A stretch of 57,623 bases of DNA from Acidobacteriota bacterium (lineage in GTDB: Bacteria > Acidobacteriota > Blastocatellia > RBC074): assembly GCA_018268995.1 (NCBI GenBank), contig JAFDVL010000111.1, forward strand, positions 1-57,623, in the 5' to 3' direction. Position 1 is the first letter of the stretch; the number at the start of each line of letters is the position of its first letter. The notes under the pieces were generated by a model. That model was not told the DNA's origin, did not search any database, and saw only the letters and a program-made list of their open reading frames with translations. Made by a program: the position numbers and the translations under genes. Below are positions 43,109-52,140 of this stretch, in pieces.

Positions 43109-44512
43109 TTATTTAGTCGCGGTTGGCGCAGTCGTAAACGCTTTCACCAGCCGATACAAGTATTCCTGTCCGTCAAAAAACGATTGCACCGCGATGCGTT
43201 CGTCTCTGCCGTGCGCGCGCGAATCGTCCATATCGCCGAAGATGCCCGACGTGCCGTACATCGGAATGCCAGCTTTGCGCAGATACAAACTGTCCGTCGC
43301 GCCCGTACTCATCGTCGGAATCACCGACACGCCGGGATAGAGTTCATTTGTGATGCGCTCAATCGCGCTGATGACATCCGGTCGCAGCGGCGAAGGCGGA
43401 CTCGGTTTCGGCTCTTTGATCGGCGTGATGGAGATGCGATTGTCATTGACGACTTTGATGAGTGTCTGGCGAATTTGATCGGCAGTTTCCGTCGGCAGAA
43501 TGCGGCAATTGACTGTCGCGCGCGCGGTTTGCGGCAAAGCATTTTCAGCGTGTCCCGCTTCGAGCATCGTCGCCACGCAGGTCGTGCGCATCGTCGAGTT
43601 GTACGCGGGTTGCTGGCTCAGCAATGCGATAGCTTGTGCGTCCGCCGGATTCTTCGCCAACGCTCGCATCGCGCCTGCGGTTTCGCCCGATTCAAAGCTT
43701 GCGCCGCGCTCGAAATAGAGCTTCGTGACTTCGTTGAGACTTACGGGAAACTGGAATTGCGCGATGCGTTGCAAGCCATCGGCAAGCTGATAAATCACGT
43801 TGTCTTTGACGATGGGGCGCGAACTGTGACCGCCTTTGCCTTTCACTTCGAGGCGAAAACTTTGATAGACCTTTTCGCTCGCCTGCACGGTATTGAAGAG
43901 CTTCTTGCCGCCACGCATCGCGCCGCCGCCGCCTTCATTCAGTCCGAAATCCGCGTCAATCAGACCGCGATGATTTTTGATGAGCCAGTCCACGCCATTG
44001 AAATCGCCGCCTTCTTCGTCTGCGGTTAATGCGACGATGATGTCACGATCCGGCACAAAGCCTTCCTGTTTGAAGCGGATCAGATTCGCCACAAAAATTG
44101 CCGCCATCGCCTTGTCATCCGACGTGCCGCGTCCGTAGTAATAGCCGTCCTGCTCTAAAAACTTGAACGGATCAAACGACCAGTCTTCGCGCTTGGCCTC
44201 GACGACATCCAGATGCGCAAGCAGCAGAATCGGTTTGCGTGCGCCCGTGCCGCGATACCGAACGACAAGATTGCCTTTGCGCGGATGCGGGCCGAGGACT
44301 TGGATGTCTTCGGCAGGGAACCCGGCAGCCTTCAATCGCGCCGCCATCGCTTCGGCAGCTTCGGTGCAATTACCGACGGAATCGGTGGTGTTGATTTCGA
44401 TGAGCTGCTGAAAGATATTTTCCGCGAGTTGTCGCGCGGGCGAAAGCCTTTGTGCTTGGGCGGCAACGGCGAATGCAAAGATGAAGAGCGCAAGGCAAAT
44501 AAATTTTTTCAT
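43109..44512 (-). CDS. Exported M20/M28-type zinc metallopeptidase
   Basis: A 467-residue hydrolase with a signal peptide (about 1-20, ending AVAAQAQ). The co-catalytic zinc ligands are visible in order: LLAHLDVVEAKREDW (His, Asp), YYGRGTSDDKAM (bridging Asp), TADEEGGDF (Glu-Glu) and the last His region in GATDSLYLRKAGIPMYG / SRAHGRDER. A dimerisation domain is inserted in the middle (QSFRLEVKGKGGHSSRP). It should be a periplasmic or secreted carboxypeptidase or aminoacylase. A weak AGGAAA precedes the ATG; the REP-like element begins 13 bp upstream. Confidence 0.93.
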   Translation of the reverse strand: MKKFICLALFIFAFAVAAQAQRLSPARQLAENIFQQLIEINTTDSVGNCTEAAEAMAARLKAAGFPAEDIQVLGPHPRKGNLVVRYRGTGARKPILLLAHLDVVEAKREDWSFDPFKFLEQDGYYYGRGTSDDKAMAAIFVANLIRFKQEGFVPDRDIIVALTADEEGGDFNGVDWLIKNHRGLIDADFGLNEGGGGAMRGGKKLFNTVQASEKVYQSFRLEVKGKGGHSSRPIVKDNVIYQLADGLQRIAQFQFPVSLNEVTKLYFERGASFESGETAGAMRALAKNPADAQAIALLSQQPAYNSTMRTTCVATMLEAGHAENALPQTARATVNCRILPTETADQIRQTLIKVVNDNRISITPIKEPKPSPPSPLRPDVISAIERITNELYPGVSVIPTMSTGATDSLYLRKAGIPMYGTSGIFGDMDDSRAHGRDERIAVQSFFDGQEYLYRLVKAFTTAPTATK

Positions 44513-44525
44513 GTAGATTTCCTAT

Positions 44526-44702
44526 GAACGCGAAGCGCCTGGGAGCGCAAGCGTCCCGCTTGCTGTTTGCGCGCGCAGCGACGCAAACAAACGTTGTGAG
44601 GGAATCCGCTGAAGATGAAATAATTGCCTAGCGAGGCGTGTGAGCTTCGTTTCACTCGCTCGGAGCAAGCGGGACGCTTGCGCTCCCAGGCGCTTCGCGT
44701 TC
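44526..44702. repeat. BIME-like element: two inverted REP-like hairpins (family 1, copy B)
   Basis: Perfect 39-bp arms (44526-44564 and 44664-44702) around a 99-bp centre. Each arm has GGAG-CGCA and the stem GCAAGC/GCTTGC around GTCCC. Core sequence and arm length match copy A (1608-1734), while the stem pair differs by a compensatory change. It lies 13 bp before the M20 start and 9 bp from the threonine synthase stop. Unrelated central sequence shows that only the arms are conserved. Confidence 0.88.
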
Positions 44703-44711
44703 CCCCCAACG

Positions 44712-45878
44712 TCACAAACTATACGCCTCAAGATATTTCACGCCCGTTCCGGTATTGAACAGCACGATGCGATCCTGCGCGGACACCGTGCTTGCGGCAA
44801 GCATTTTCTTCAGCGCCGAAAAACATGCCGCGCCTTCGGGAGCGCAGAATAAGCCTTCTGCTGCGCCGACGACTTTGGTGTCGGCAATCATTTCTTCGTC
44901 GGTGACGGAAATTGCGCCGCCGCCGCTCGTGCGCAGAATATCGAGCATGATGAAATCGCCGATGGCTTTTGGCACGCGCAATCCTGACGCGGAGGTATGC
45001 GCATTTTCAAATTCCGGCGCTTCGTCCCAACCGTTGTCGAACGCGCGCACGATGGGAGCACAACCAGCGGCCTGCACCGAAAACATCCGTGGTCGCTGAT
45101 GCCCGATCCAGCCCATTGCTTCCATTTCGTCGAAGGCTTTCCACATGCCGACTAGGCCGGTGCCGCCGCCGGTTGGATACAGAATTACATCCGGCAGCGC
45201 CCAATTGAATTGCTCGGCCAATTCGTAGCCCATCGTCTTTTTGCCTTCAATGCGATACGGCTCTTTCAGCGTCGAAACGTCGAACCAGCCTTCCGCCTCT
45301 TTGCGTTTGCCGACTTCGGCTCCGCAATCGGTAATCAATCCGTCAATCAACGTCACTTCCGCGCCGAGTTGCTGGCATTCGATGCGATTCGCGGCAGGTG
45401 TGTCGCGCGGCATGAAGACAAACGCCGGAATGCCCGCCGCCGCCGCATACGCCGACATCGCGCCGCCTGCATTGCCCGCCGTAGGAATGGCCAGCTTCGT
45501 GACGCCCAATTCTTTCGCCATCGAAATTGCAGTGGTTTGCCCGCGTGCTTTGAATGATCCAGTCGGGTTCGGCGATTCGTCTTTGATGAACAGATGTGGT
45601 AGCTCAACCTGTGCGCCGAGTCGTTTCGCGTGCAACAGTGGCGTCCAGCCTTCGCCGAGGCTCACGATGTTTTCGTCGTGAACGACAGGCAAGACTTCGC
45701 GGTAACGCCAGAGCGACGACACCCGATGTTTCAGGCTTTCTTTCGTCAGCGTTTCTGCCGCCTTCGCTAAATCGTAGCGCACCAGCAACGGTTTGCCGCA
45801 GCTTGTGCAGAGGTTATAGATTTTGTTGGCTTCGTAATTCGTGCCGCATTTGGCACATTCAAGATGAGTAACGTGCAT
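44712..45878 (-). CDS. thrC: Threonine synthase
   Basis: A 388-residue PLP enzyme converting O-phosphohomoserine to threonine. The N-terminus carries a zinc-ribbon-like CAKC...CTSC (Cys8, Cys11, Cys24, Cys27), typical of the longer actinobacterial/archaeal type. The PLP lysine is in NPTGSFKARGQT. GNAGGAMSAYAAAAG, the phosphate-binding glycines in PTGGGTGLVGMW, and the serine region near the end also match. Other beta-family enzymes (cysteate or diaminopropionate types) are possible but less likely. ATG 45878 is preferred over 45902, which reads into a repeat. No Shine-Dalgarno. Confidence 0.9.
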   Translation of the reverse strand: MHVTHLECAKCGTNYEANKIYNLCTSCGKPLLVRYDLAKAAETLTKESLKHRVSSLWRYREVLPVVHDENIVSLGEGWTPLLHAKRLGAQVELPHLFIKDESPNPTGSFKARGQTTAISMAKELGVTKLAIPTAGNAGGAMSAYAAAAGIPAFVFMPRDTPAANRIECQQLGAEVTLIDGLITDCGAEVGKRKEAEGWFDVSTLKEPYRIEGKKTMGYELAEQFNWALPDVILYPTGGGTGLVGMWKAFDEMEAMGWIGHQRPRMFSVQAAGCAPIVRAFDNGWDEAPEFENAHTSASGLRVPKAIGDFIMLDILRTSGGGAISVTDEEMIADTKVVGAAEGLFCAPEGAACFSALKKMLAASTVSAQDRIVLFNTGTGVKYLEAYSL

Positions 45879-45880
45879 TG

Positions 45881-45891
45881 TAGGATTTAGG
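45881..45891. repeat. TAGGATT half-unit beside the thrC start
   Basis: TAGGATTTAGG, one and a half units of the same heptad that builds 46015-46125, lies 2 bp from the thrC start codon. It is a short solo copy and could be chance. Confidence 0.35.
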
Positions 45892-46011
45892 TGTATTGAC
45901 AACTTAGGTTAGAAACCTATGCGGAGCAACAAACAAGATGTTTGTTGTACATTGACTGCGAAGAGGTAGCGCAAACATCCTGTTTGCGCCTCCAACTTAA
46001 CTTGGCAATAC
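45892..46011. repeat. REP-like hairpin pair (family 1, divergent copy C)
   Basis: Two hairpins in opposite orientation. Left: GGAG (45923-45926) then CAACAAACA/TGTTTGTTG (45927-45947). Right: GTAG (45966-45969), stem GCGCAAACA/TGTTTGCGC (45969-45989), then CTCC. Outside them TGTATTGACAACTT... (from 45892) and its inverted counterpart (ends 46011) extend the arms. The tetranucleotide head and short stem match copies A and B in layout, not in detailed sequence. Confidence 0.75.
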
Positions 46012-46014
46012 ATT

Positions 46015-46125
46015 TAGGAAATAGGATTTGGGATATAGGATTTAGGTTCGGACGTTCGAGCATTAGGGGGGGATTGTAGCTTGGCCACAGCCCTAAATCC
46101 TAAATCCTACCTCCTAAATCCTGCC
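46015..46125. repeat. TAGGATT heptad quasi-palindrome (bicupin-thrC gap)
   Basis: Left arm 46015-46049 (TAGGATT-type units), right arm 46091-46125 (AATCCTA units). It reaches to within 3 bp of the bicupin stop codon (46128). A solo unit recurs beside the thrC start. Confidence 0.8.
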
Positions 46126-46127
46126 GT

Positions 46128-46961
46128 TTACGTTGTGATGGAATCGCCCTTGCCATCCATGAAATCTTTATTCTTATCGCCGACCCAGTAACGCGCGCCA
46201 GCGATGCACCAAATGAATTCCAGTGGGCTTTCCTGGGAAAAGACGGGATGATAATTCATCATCGGAATTGTCACCATATCGCCTTCATTGACGCTGGTGA
46301 CAAAACATAGTTTTTCGGGCGACTCATACACTTCCATCGCGCCGTGTCCTTTGATGAAAATATAAACTTCTTCCTGATCCGTGTGATTGTGCGGCGGCCA
46401 CGAACGTTGATGCGCTTGAAAGAACGTGTAGCCCGCAATTAATTTGTCCGCCGCTTCCGGCACATCGAACATCATGAACACATCTTTGCCTGCGAGATGG
46501 CGAATGCGATCTTCGCGCTGTGAATATTCAGCAAATTTGGAATGATGAATCGGATGCACGTTCTCAGCGGTCGCAGAACATTGCATCACTTTGGCAACGT
46601 CGGATTGAGCATTGGAAATTTGAAATTGTGCGCCGCGCGGAATGTATAACGTATCGTAGGAATCAAGATGATATTCGTCGCCGTTGACTGTAACCGTCAC
46701 CTTGCCTTTCCACATAAACAGCAACGTTTCTTCGTTTGCCAAACAGACGTTGCCGGATGAAGTATGCGCGGGCAATTCGTATTCGCCGCAACTCAGCCAG
46801 TTCAACTGCGAAGTCGCAGGCGTGAAGTGCTGACGGTATGTCACCTTCGCTGCCGAAGTTTTGAAAAGCGTGCCGGGTTTGACGGTTTCGCTTTGGTGAA
46901 TCGGATCAGCGATGGTGAATGGTGGTACTGCTAATTGTACAGCTTGTGAGGCTGAATCCAT
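46128..46961 (-). CDS. KduI/IolB-like bicupin isomerase (5-deoxyglucuronate isomerase family)
   Basis: A 277-residue double-cupin protein without a signal. The first cupin holds FTPATSQLNWLSCGEYEL and a LANEETLLFMWKGKVTVTVNG strand pair. The second holds the metal motif WPPHNHTDQEEVYIF with a later histidine (MMNYHPVFS). The layout matches IolB/KduI enzymes, which isomerise 5-deoxyglucuronate or 5-keto-4-deoxyuronate. This would place it in inositol or uronate breakdown. AGAGGAG lies about 3-9 bases upstream of the ATG. Neighbours are a TonB receptor and threonine synthase; no other iol or kdu genes are adjacent. Confidence 0.8.
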   Translation of the reverse strand: MDSASQAVQLAVPPFTIADPIHQSETVKPGTLFKTSAAKVTYRQHFTPATSQLNWLSCGEYELPAHTSSGNVCLANEETLLFMWKGKVTVTVNGDEYHLDSYDTLYIPRGAQFQISNAQSDVAKVMQCSATAENVHPIHHSKFAEYSQREDRIRHLAGKDVFMMFDVPEAADKLIAGYTFFQAHQRSWPPHNHTDQEEVYIFIKGHGAMEVYESPEKLCFVTSVNEGDMVTIPMMNYHPVFSQESPLEFIWCIAGARYWVGDKNKDFMDGKGDSITT

Positions 46962-46982
46962 TATTACTCCTCTTGCTCAAAG

Positions 46983-47158
46983 AACCACGGAGCGCACAGA
47001 GAACACGGAGTTTTTTTAGACAGGATTGACAAGATTTTTACAGGATTGACAGGAAATATTAAGCAATCAAAACAATGCTTTCTTTCTTGTCAATCTTAGC
47101 GCAAATATTGTTCATCCGGTCTTGCATTTCTCTGTGTCCTCCGCGAGCTCCGTGGTTT
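46983..47158. repeat. Composite quasi-palindrome: CACGGAG outer arms, full GACAGGATT palindrome inside
   Basis: Outer arms 46983-47010 and 47130-47158 are imperfect reverse complements of CACGGAG type. Inside lies a complete GACAGGATT-family quasi-palindrome (47018-47056 and 47082-47121). The same two families are nested in the same order at 8186-8303. It fills the gap between the TonB receptor stop (47174) and the bicupin start (46961). Confidence 0.83.
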
Positions 47159-47173
47159 TACATTCAGGTTATG

Positions 47174-50100
47174 CTAGTAAGAAAGCCGCAAACCAAACTG
47201 CATCTGGCGCATCGTTGCCAGTTGGAAGATGTTAGTGATGCGGCCCGCCGTGCCTGGGCAATCTACGCAAGCGTTCGGATTTGCCAGATTGACCCGGTTC
47301 GGCACATTGAACATCTCAGCGCGGAATTGCGCTTTGAAGCGTTCGGTGATGCTGAACGTTTTGGAGAGCGACGCGTCAAATTGTTGGAAGCTTGGCCCCA
47401 ACAACCGATTGCGTCCGACGCTGCCGAACGAACCGCGTTGCGGGCGTCCCCAAGGGCCCAGGACTTGTCCATTCGCAGTCAGCGGCGTGACTTGTCCATT
47501 GGCGGCCAGCGGTGTCGTGATGAACCATTGGTTACGGTCAGGATTCGATGGTTTCCAATCGCCCACCAGGTTAGGACGGCACCATCCTGTGTCGCGGTCA
47601 GCATTGCAATCGCGATAGCTTGGTGTGAACGGTAATCCGCTTTGCAACGAATACACCGTGCTTAATTGCCATCCACCTAACACAGCATCTACGGCTTTGC
47701 CCGCATCGCTCAGGAATTTGCGGCCTTTGCCGAACGGAACTTCCCACACCCCAGCCAGCGTGAAGACGTGGCTGCGATGATTGTCGTTCGGGCCATAGGC
47801 TTGTGTTGCGTCAATGTTGTAATACGTGTTCGTGTAATGGAATGAACGCGACCACGTGTAATGTGTCAACAGTGAGTAGCTGCTGGAAAAGCGCTTTTCA
47901 GCCTTCAATTGCAGCGAGTGGAAGTTGTTGCTTGCATCCGAACCATAGTAACGGAAGTTTTGCGACCAACCAAACTTATTGAAGAACGGCTTGCGTTGAT
48001 TCGTCGTCAATGTCGGATAGCCAACCAATGTTGCCTGGTTGAAGTCGTAATCGCCGCCGAAGCCTGCAAAAACGTGGGTGCCTTTGCTCCCGACGTATGC
48101 TGCTTCGACTGCGATGTCACCCACCGTTTGCCGCTGCAACGTTAAGTTCCAGGAATCAGTCGTTGGCAGGCGAACTTTGTCCGGCAGAATGAACGCCGTT
48201 ACGCCGTTAGGCAGAATCGGGCGACCATTCGGGCCTTTCGGGCGACTGTCGAGAATCGTTGCCGGATTCAGTGCGGTGGGGCCTTGTGCCAGGGTAAAGA
48301 CAGAATCGAAGTTGCGCGCCGGTTGCAGAGATTGAATGCCGAGCACGGGCAGGTTTTGTGTCACATTATGACCAAAAACTGATCCAAACACGCCAATGTC
48401 AAACCCACGTCCATAGCCCATCCGCAACACAGTTTTTTCCGTCAGCTTGTACGCAATGCCGATGCGCGGCGCGAACAGGTTGTTCGGCACACGTTGATTC
48501 AGGTCAAGCCCGACGCCGGGCGAACCAGCAATCAGGACTTCGCCTGTGTTGATGTCGACGAAACCGCCTTTGCCTGCGCCTGTGACCGTTTGCGGACGAT
48601 AATTTTCATACCGTACGCCGCCATTGATCGTCAGCGCACGATTCACGCGCCAGTTGTCTTGCACATAAGTGAAGAGGCGATTCTGACGCTCTTCGGCATC
48701 GGTGATGGTGCTGACATAGCGCTCAAACACGCTCACGTCGCCTAACAGGAATGAGGCCAACGCTGAGCCGCCGCCGCTGGGGCCTTGTGTGCGCGCCGCA
48801 TTGAATTGCAATTCGCCCGCGCGATGCCGATCCGACGGAATACGCAGGTTCATCGCATAGCGATAATCTACGCCAAATTTGAACGTGTGATTGCCGCGCA
48901 GATTCGTCCAGTTGTTGACGAATTGGAATGCGCGTTCGTTTTGGCGCAGCGGGCAATTGCAGCGCGCAAATTGCAACGCATAGCCAAAGTTGAATTGATT
49001 GCCGCCGTTGCCGCCGGGGCCATAGCCATTCAATAAAAAGGCTGGCATGCCGCCCGTGAAGGAGTCTGTGTTCAAGCCCGGAATGCCTGCATCTTTCGCG
49101 GGCGTTGAATCACCTGCGCCGGGATCAACGTTGACGCGATAGCGGAAGAAGCCGAAGCGGAAGTCGGTCAACCAGTTGTTGCTGACGTTGTAATTAAAGC
49201 CTGCCGCGATGCTCTGATTGCGTGTACGCGAAATGCCTGCGAACGGCGCTTGTTCATCAAAGCCGCGTCCGCCGCCTGCAAACCCGAAGATGCCGGGTGA
49301 ATCCAGGCGGTAATCGGCAAAGCTGTAGCGACCGAAGAATTGCAGATTCTGGCTGTGGAAATAATCCCAGCGCGTATTGGTCAAATCTTCATTGAATTTG
49401 ATGGTGCCGGAACCCACATAGTTCGGATTGTCACGTGTGACACCGTCAATATTGGGCAGCGGGATGAACGCCAGCAGCCGTTGTGCCTGTGGCGACAGCC
49501 GCGTGGTGGGGATGCGATTGCCTGTAAATTGGGTACGTGCGGCTGGTGCATCACCACTGAGCGGATCAAAAATGTCCAGACCGAGGCCGCTCAGATCGCC
49601 TGCGCGTTCTGCTGCACTCGGCACCCGCAACAGCGCGGAACCGCCCGTATTGCGCCGCGTGCCTTGATAATCGGCAAACCAGAAGAGTTTGTCTTTGATA
49701 ATGCGACCGCTGGCCGCGCCACCATATTGGTTGTATTGCGTCACCGGAATATAGCGATCCGTGCCGCGAATCTTGTTGAATTGTGTGAATGGATTGCGCG
49801 CGTTCAGCACGCCGTTGCGCATAAATTCAAAACCGACCGCATGAAAATCGTTCGTGCCGGATTTGGTTTGCACGCTGACGACGCCAGCGGTTGCGCCGAA
49901 TTCTGCGTCATAGGCAGAGGTGGTGATCTTGGCCTCGGAAAGCGATTCAAGCGTCGGGTTGATAACGACCAGACTCAGCAGTGCATCGCGGTTATCGGTG
50001 CCGTCCAGCAGTTGCGTGGTCCCGGCGAAGCTTTGCCCGTTGACGACCTTGCGGAACGAACCCTGCGGGTCTTCGGATGAAGCCGTTTGTGATGTTGTCG

Positions 50101-50584
50101 CCTGTACACCTGGCGTCAGCAATTCAAATTGCGTGAAGCGCCGATTGATGAGCGGCAGATTGGTCACGGTTTTTTCGCTGAACGTCACGGCCACATCGGC
50201 GCGCTCAGTTTTTAAGAGCGGAGCTTCCGCGCTGATTTCGACGACTTGTGAAACGTCACCGACTTCCAGCTTGAGTTCCGCCCGCGTTTCCTGATCTACG
50301 GAAACGACTACGTTAGATACGGCGGCTTTGAATCCGCCCGCTTCAACGCGAATCTGATACGCACCAGCGATCAGTCCGCGTTGGGTGAAGTTACCATCTG
50401 CATTGGTTGTAGTTGTCACGCTGGTTTGCCGCGCCGTGTCCGTGATGGTGACTTTGGCATTGGCAATGGCTGCACCTTGCGGATCAGTCACCGTGCCGAC
50501 AATGTTGCCGTACACAGCCTGAGCAAAGGCTGCCGAGGGAGCCAGCAGGACAAGCAGCACGACCGCAAAAATAGCTTTTCGCAT
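47174..50584 (-). CDS. Oar-type TonB-dependent outer-membrane receptor
   Basis: An 1136-residue outer-membrane protein with a signal peptide (about 1-22). A carboxypeptidase-regulatory-like domain follows (GNIVGTVTDPQGAAIANAKV, then FTQRGLIAGAYQIRVEAGGF). Next is a plug domain (about 120-260: FELLTPGVQATT, QLLDGTDNRDALLSL) and a large beta barrel ending in an aromatic residue (RLSY at the C-terminus), as expected for barrel insertion. Such Acidobacteria/Myxococcus-type receptors import oligosaccharides, peptides or siderophores, or carry surface material; the ligand is unknown. AAGGAG lies upstream of the ATG. A GAGAGATAACCTCTCTC dyad lies in the leader. Confidence 0.93.
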   Translation of the reverse strand: MRKAIFAVVLLVLLAPSAAFAQAVYGNIVGTVTDPQGAAIANAKVTITDTARQTSVTTTTNADGNFTQRGLIAGAYQIRVEAGGFKAAVSNVVVSVDQETRAELKLEVGDVSQVVEISAEAPLLKTERADVAVTFSEKTVTNLPLINRRFTQFELLTPGVQATTSQTASSEDPQGSFRKVVNGQSFAGTTQLLDGTDNRDALLSLVVINPTLESLSEAKITTSAYDAEFGATAGVVSVQTKSGTNDFHAVGFEFMRNGVLNARNPFTQFNKIRGTDRYIPVTQYNQYGGAASGRIIKDKLFWFADYQGTRRNTGGSALLRVPSAAERAGDLSGLGLDIFDPLSGDAPAARTQFTGNRIPTTRLSPQAQRLLAFIPLPNIDGVTRDNPNYVGSGTIKFNEDLTNTRWDYFHSQNLQFFGRYSFADYRLDSPGIFGFAGGGRGFDEQAPFAGISRTRNQSIAAGFNYNVSNNWLTDFRFGFFRYRVNVDPGAGDSTPAKDAGIPGLNTDSFTGGMPAFLLNGYGPGGNGGNQFNFGYALQFARCNCPLRQNERAFQFVNNWTNLRGNHTFKFGVDYRYAMNLRIPSDRHRAGELQFNAARTQGPSGGGSALASFLLGDVSVFERYVSTITDAEERQNRLFTYVQDNWRVNRALTINGGVRYENYRPQTVTGAGKGGFVDINTGEVLIAGSPGVGLDLNQRVPNNLFAPRIGIAYKLTEKTVLRMGYGRGFDIGVFGSVFGHNVTQNLPVLGIQSLQPARNFDSVFTLAQGPTALNPATILDSRPKGPNGRPILPNGVTAFILPDKVRLPTTDSWNLTLQRQTVGDIAVEAAYVGSKGTHVFAGFGGDYDFNQATLVGYPTLTTNQRKPFFNKFGWSQNFRYYGSDASNNFHSLQLKAEKRFSSSYSLLTHYTWSRSFHYTNTYYNIDATQAYGPNDNHRSHVFTLAGVWEVPFGKGRKFLSDAGKAVDAVLGGWQLSTVYSLQSGLPFTPSYRDCNADRDTGWCRPNLVGDWKPSNPDRNQWFITTPLAANGQVTPLTANGQVLGPWGRPQRGSFGSVGRNRLLGPSFQQFDASLSKTFSITERFKAQFRAEMFNVPNRVNLANPNACVDCPGTAGRITNIFQLATMRQMQFGLRLSY

Positions 50585-50613
50585 AGCTGTAATCTCCTTG
50601 AGTGTTGTTTCGA

Positions 50614-50635
50614 TGAAGAGAGATAACCTCTCTCT
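50614..50635 (-). promoter_or_regulatory. Small leader hairpin before the TonB receptor gene
   Basis: A dyad GAGAGATAACCTCTCTC lies about 30-50 bp upstream of the receptor ATG. It would form a short hairpin in the mRNA leader. Function unproven. Confidence 0.4.
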
Positions 50636-50812
50636 GATAAGTTGCGTGATTGCACTTGGGCAATCGTAAGTTCATCTCAGCAGGATTGGATCGAAACTAA
50701 TCGCTCGATTTATGTTTGGTAGTGTGTCAATCAATATACCGTAGGATGTCGAGTTTGCAGAAGCTCTTTATTAAAAATGTCGTCCGTCGTTCGAGCTTAC
50801 TCTCGCCCTGTC

Positions 50813-51997
50813 CTATGTATCTTCGATTATCTTTGTGCCCGTGGCGTCAAACTTCATGCGCTTGCGTTGCCAGAACGCCGCTTTAGCCAGATGCACGGGA
50901 TTGCAGGCAGCAATGCCTGTTTGAATATCGGCACTCGGTTTGAGGCCGTTTTTTATAGCGTCCAGGAAACTGGTGGCGTGTGCCACTTCCAGATTTTCTT
51001 TCGTTTCGACGACTTCGGGCGAACCTTTGTACGGCTGAAAAATATAGCCGTTACGGGTTAATTCCAGCGTGCCTTCCGTCCCTTGGAAAAACACGCCGGG
51101 GCGGTCATTGCGAATCGGCAAGACCGAAGATTCAAAGGTCAGATTCCAATTCTTGTATTGCAGCACGGCGTTAACGGTATCAGGGTTTTGCCGTCCGTCG
51201 TTCAGCTGATAGATGCCGCCTGTCGCTGTGGCATTGAGCGGACGTGTTTCATCCATCATCCACTGCGCGACATCGGCCCAATGCGTCAGGATGTCCGCCA
51301 GTAACCCGCCGCCATAATCAGGGAAGTAGCGCCACGAATCATAGCGAATCCATTCATAAGGCACTTTTTTCGCCGGGCCTAAAAAACGCTCCCAATCGAA
51401 GCCCGCAGGTTTCGGTTGCGGCTCAATCCTGCGGCGTTGCCACGGAAAGTCGTGCCAGATGGCGCGCGCGAAAACGAGCTTGCCCAAACGGCCTTTGGCA
51501 AAGAATTCTTCCTTGGCTTTTTTGTAATGCGCGCCGCTGCGTTGTTGCGTACCGGTTTGGCAGACTTTGCCACTTTTCTTTACGGCCTCAATGAAAGCCG
51601 GGCCTTCTTCAAAATTGTGCGATGTGGGTTTTTCAAGATAGACGTGCTTGCCTGCTTTGAGGGCGGCCAGCGTTTGCGTCAAATGCAAATGATCGGGCGA
51701 ACCGATCAGGACGGCGTCCACGTCCCTCCGGCTCAATGCCTCTTCGATGGCGATGGTTTCGTGCGGCTTGACGTTCAGGGCCTCTTTCGCGCGCTGGCGT
51801 TGTGCGTCGTAAATATCCGCAAGGCAGGTCAACTCAACGCGTCCGGTGGCAAGGAACGCTTTCATCACATCGCGTCCGCGCCGACCGCTGCCAATGAGCG
51901 CCATGCCGACGCGATCATTCGCTCCTGCAATGCGGGCGTACGAAGCGGCTGTAAAGGTGGTTGCGCTGATACTGAGTAGGAAATTTCTTCTTTTCAT
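50813..51997 (-). CDS. Tat-exported Gfo/Idh/MocA-family oxidoreductase
   Basis: A 394-residue NAD(P)-type oxidoreductase. ATG 51997 gives the twin-arginine leader MKRRNFLLSISATTFTAAS. A Rossmann domain follows (MALIGSGRRGRDVMKA, then LADIYDAQ) with the family motif HVYLEKPTSHN and the later substrate histidine/lysine region GGGLLADILTHWADVAQ. The fold oxidises sugars or inositols at C3. The longer reading to 52117 enters repeat 52001-52107 and is not coding. No Shine-Dalgarno: a 10-bp hairpin abuts the ATG by 3 bp. The gene upstream is a Tat-leader TIM-barrel protein. Confidence 0.92.
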   Translation of the reverse strand: MKRRNFLLSISATTFTAASYARIAGANDRVGMALIGSGRRGRDVMKAFLATGRVELTCLADIYDAQRQRAKEALNVKPHETIAIEEALSRRDVDAVLIGSPDHLHLTQTLAALKAGKHVYLEKPTSHNFEEGPAFIEAVKKSGKVCQTGTQQRSGAHYKKAKEEFFAKGRLGKLVFARAIWHDFPWQRRRIEPQPKPAGFDWERFLGPAKKVPYEWIRYDSWRYFPDYGGGLLADILTHWADVAQWMMDETRPLNATATGGIYQLNDGRQNPDTVNAVLQYKNWNLTFESSVLPIRNDRPGVFFQGTEGTLELTRNGYIFQPYKGSPEVVETKENLEVAHATSFLDAIKNGLKPSADIQTGIAACNPVHLAKAAFWQRKRMKFDATGTKIIEDT

Positions 51998-52000
51998 GGG

Positions 52001-52107
52001 TGAGAGAACAGGTTTTGTTCTCTCACCACAGAGGACATCTTCCCGTGTCCAGAGAATACTCCCCCAGTCGTTCTCTGGACACTTTCCCTTTGTCCTCTGT
52101 GGTGAGA
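52001..52107. repeat. Inverted repeat of CAGAGGACA type between isomerase and Gfo/Idh/MocA genes
   Basis: Three nested stems: TCTCACCACAGAGGACA (52021-52037) with its complement at 52091-52107; GTGTCCAGAGAA (52045-52056) with TTCTCTGGACAC (52071-52082); and TGAGAGAACA (52001-52010) with TGTTCTCTCA (52016-52025). The last one ends 3 bp from the oxidoreductase start codon, where a ribosome site would be expected. Confidence 0.85.
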
Positions 52108-52140
52108 ACCATTCCATATAAATGCAAATTTGGCAAGTGA

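Noticed and set aside
50614..50635. Possible riboswitch in the TonB receptor leader
   Set aside because: Only one short hairpin is present, with no conserved aptamer pattern.
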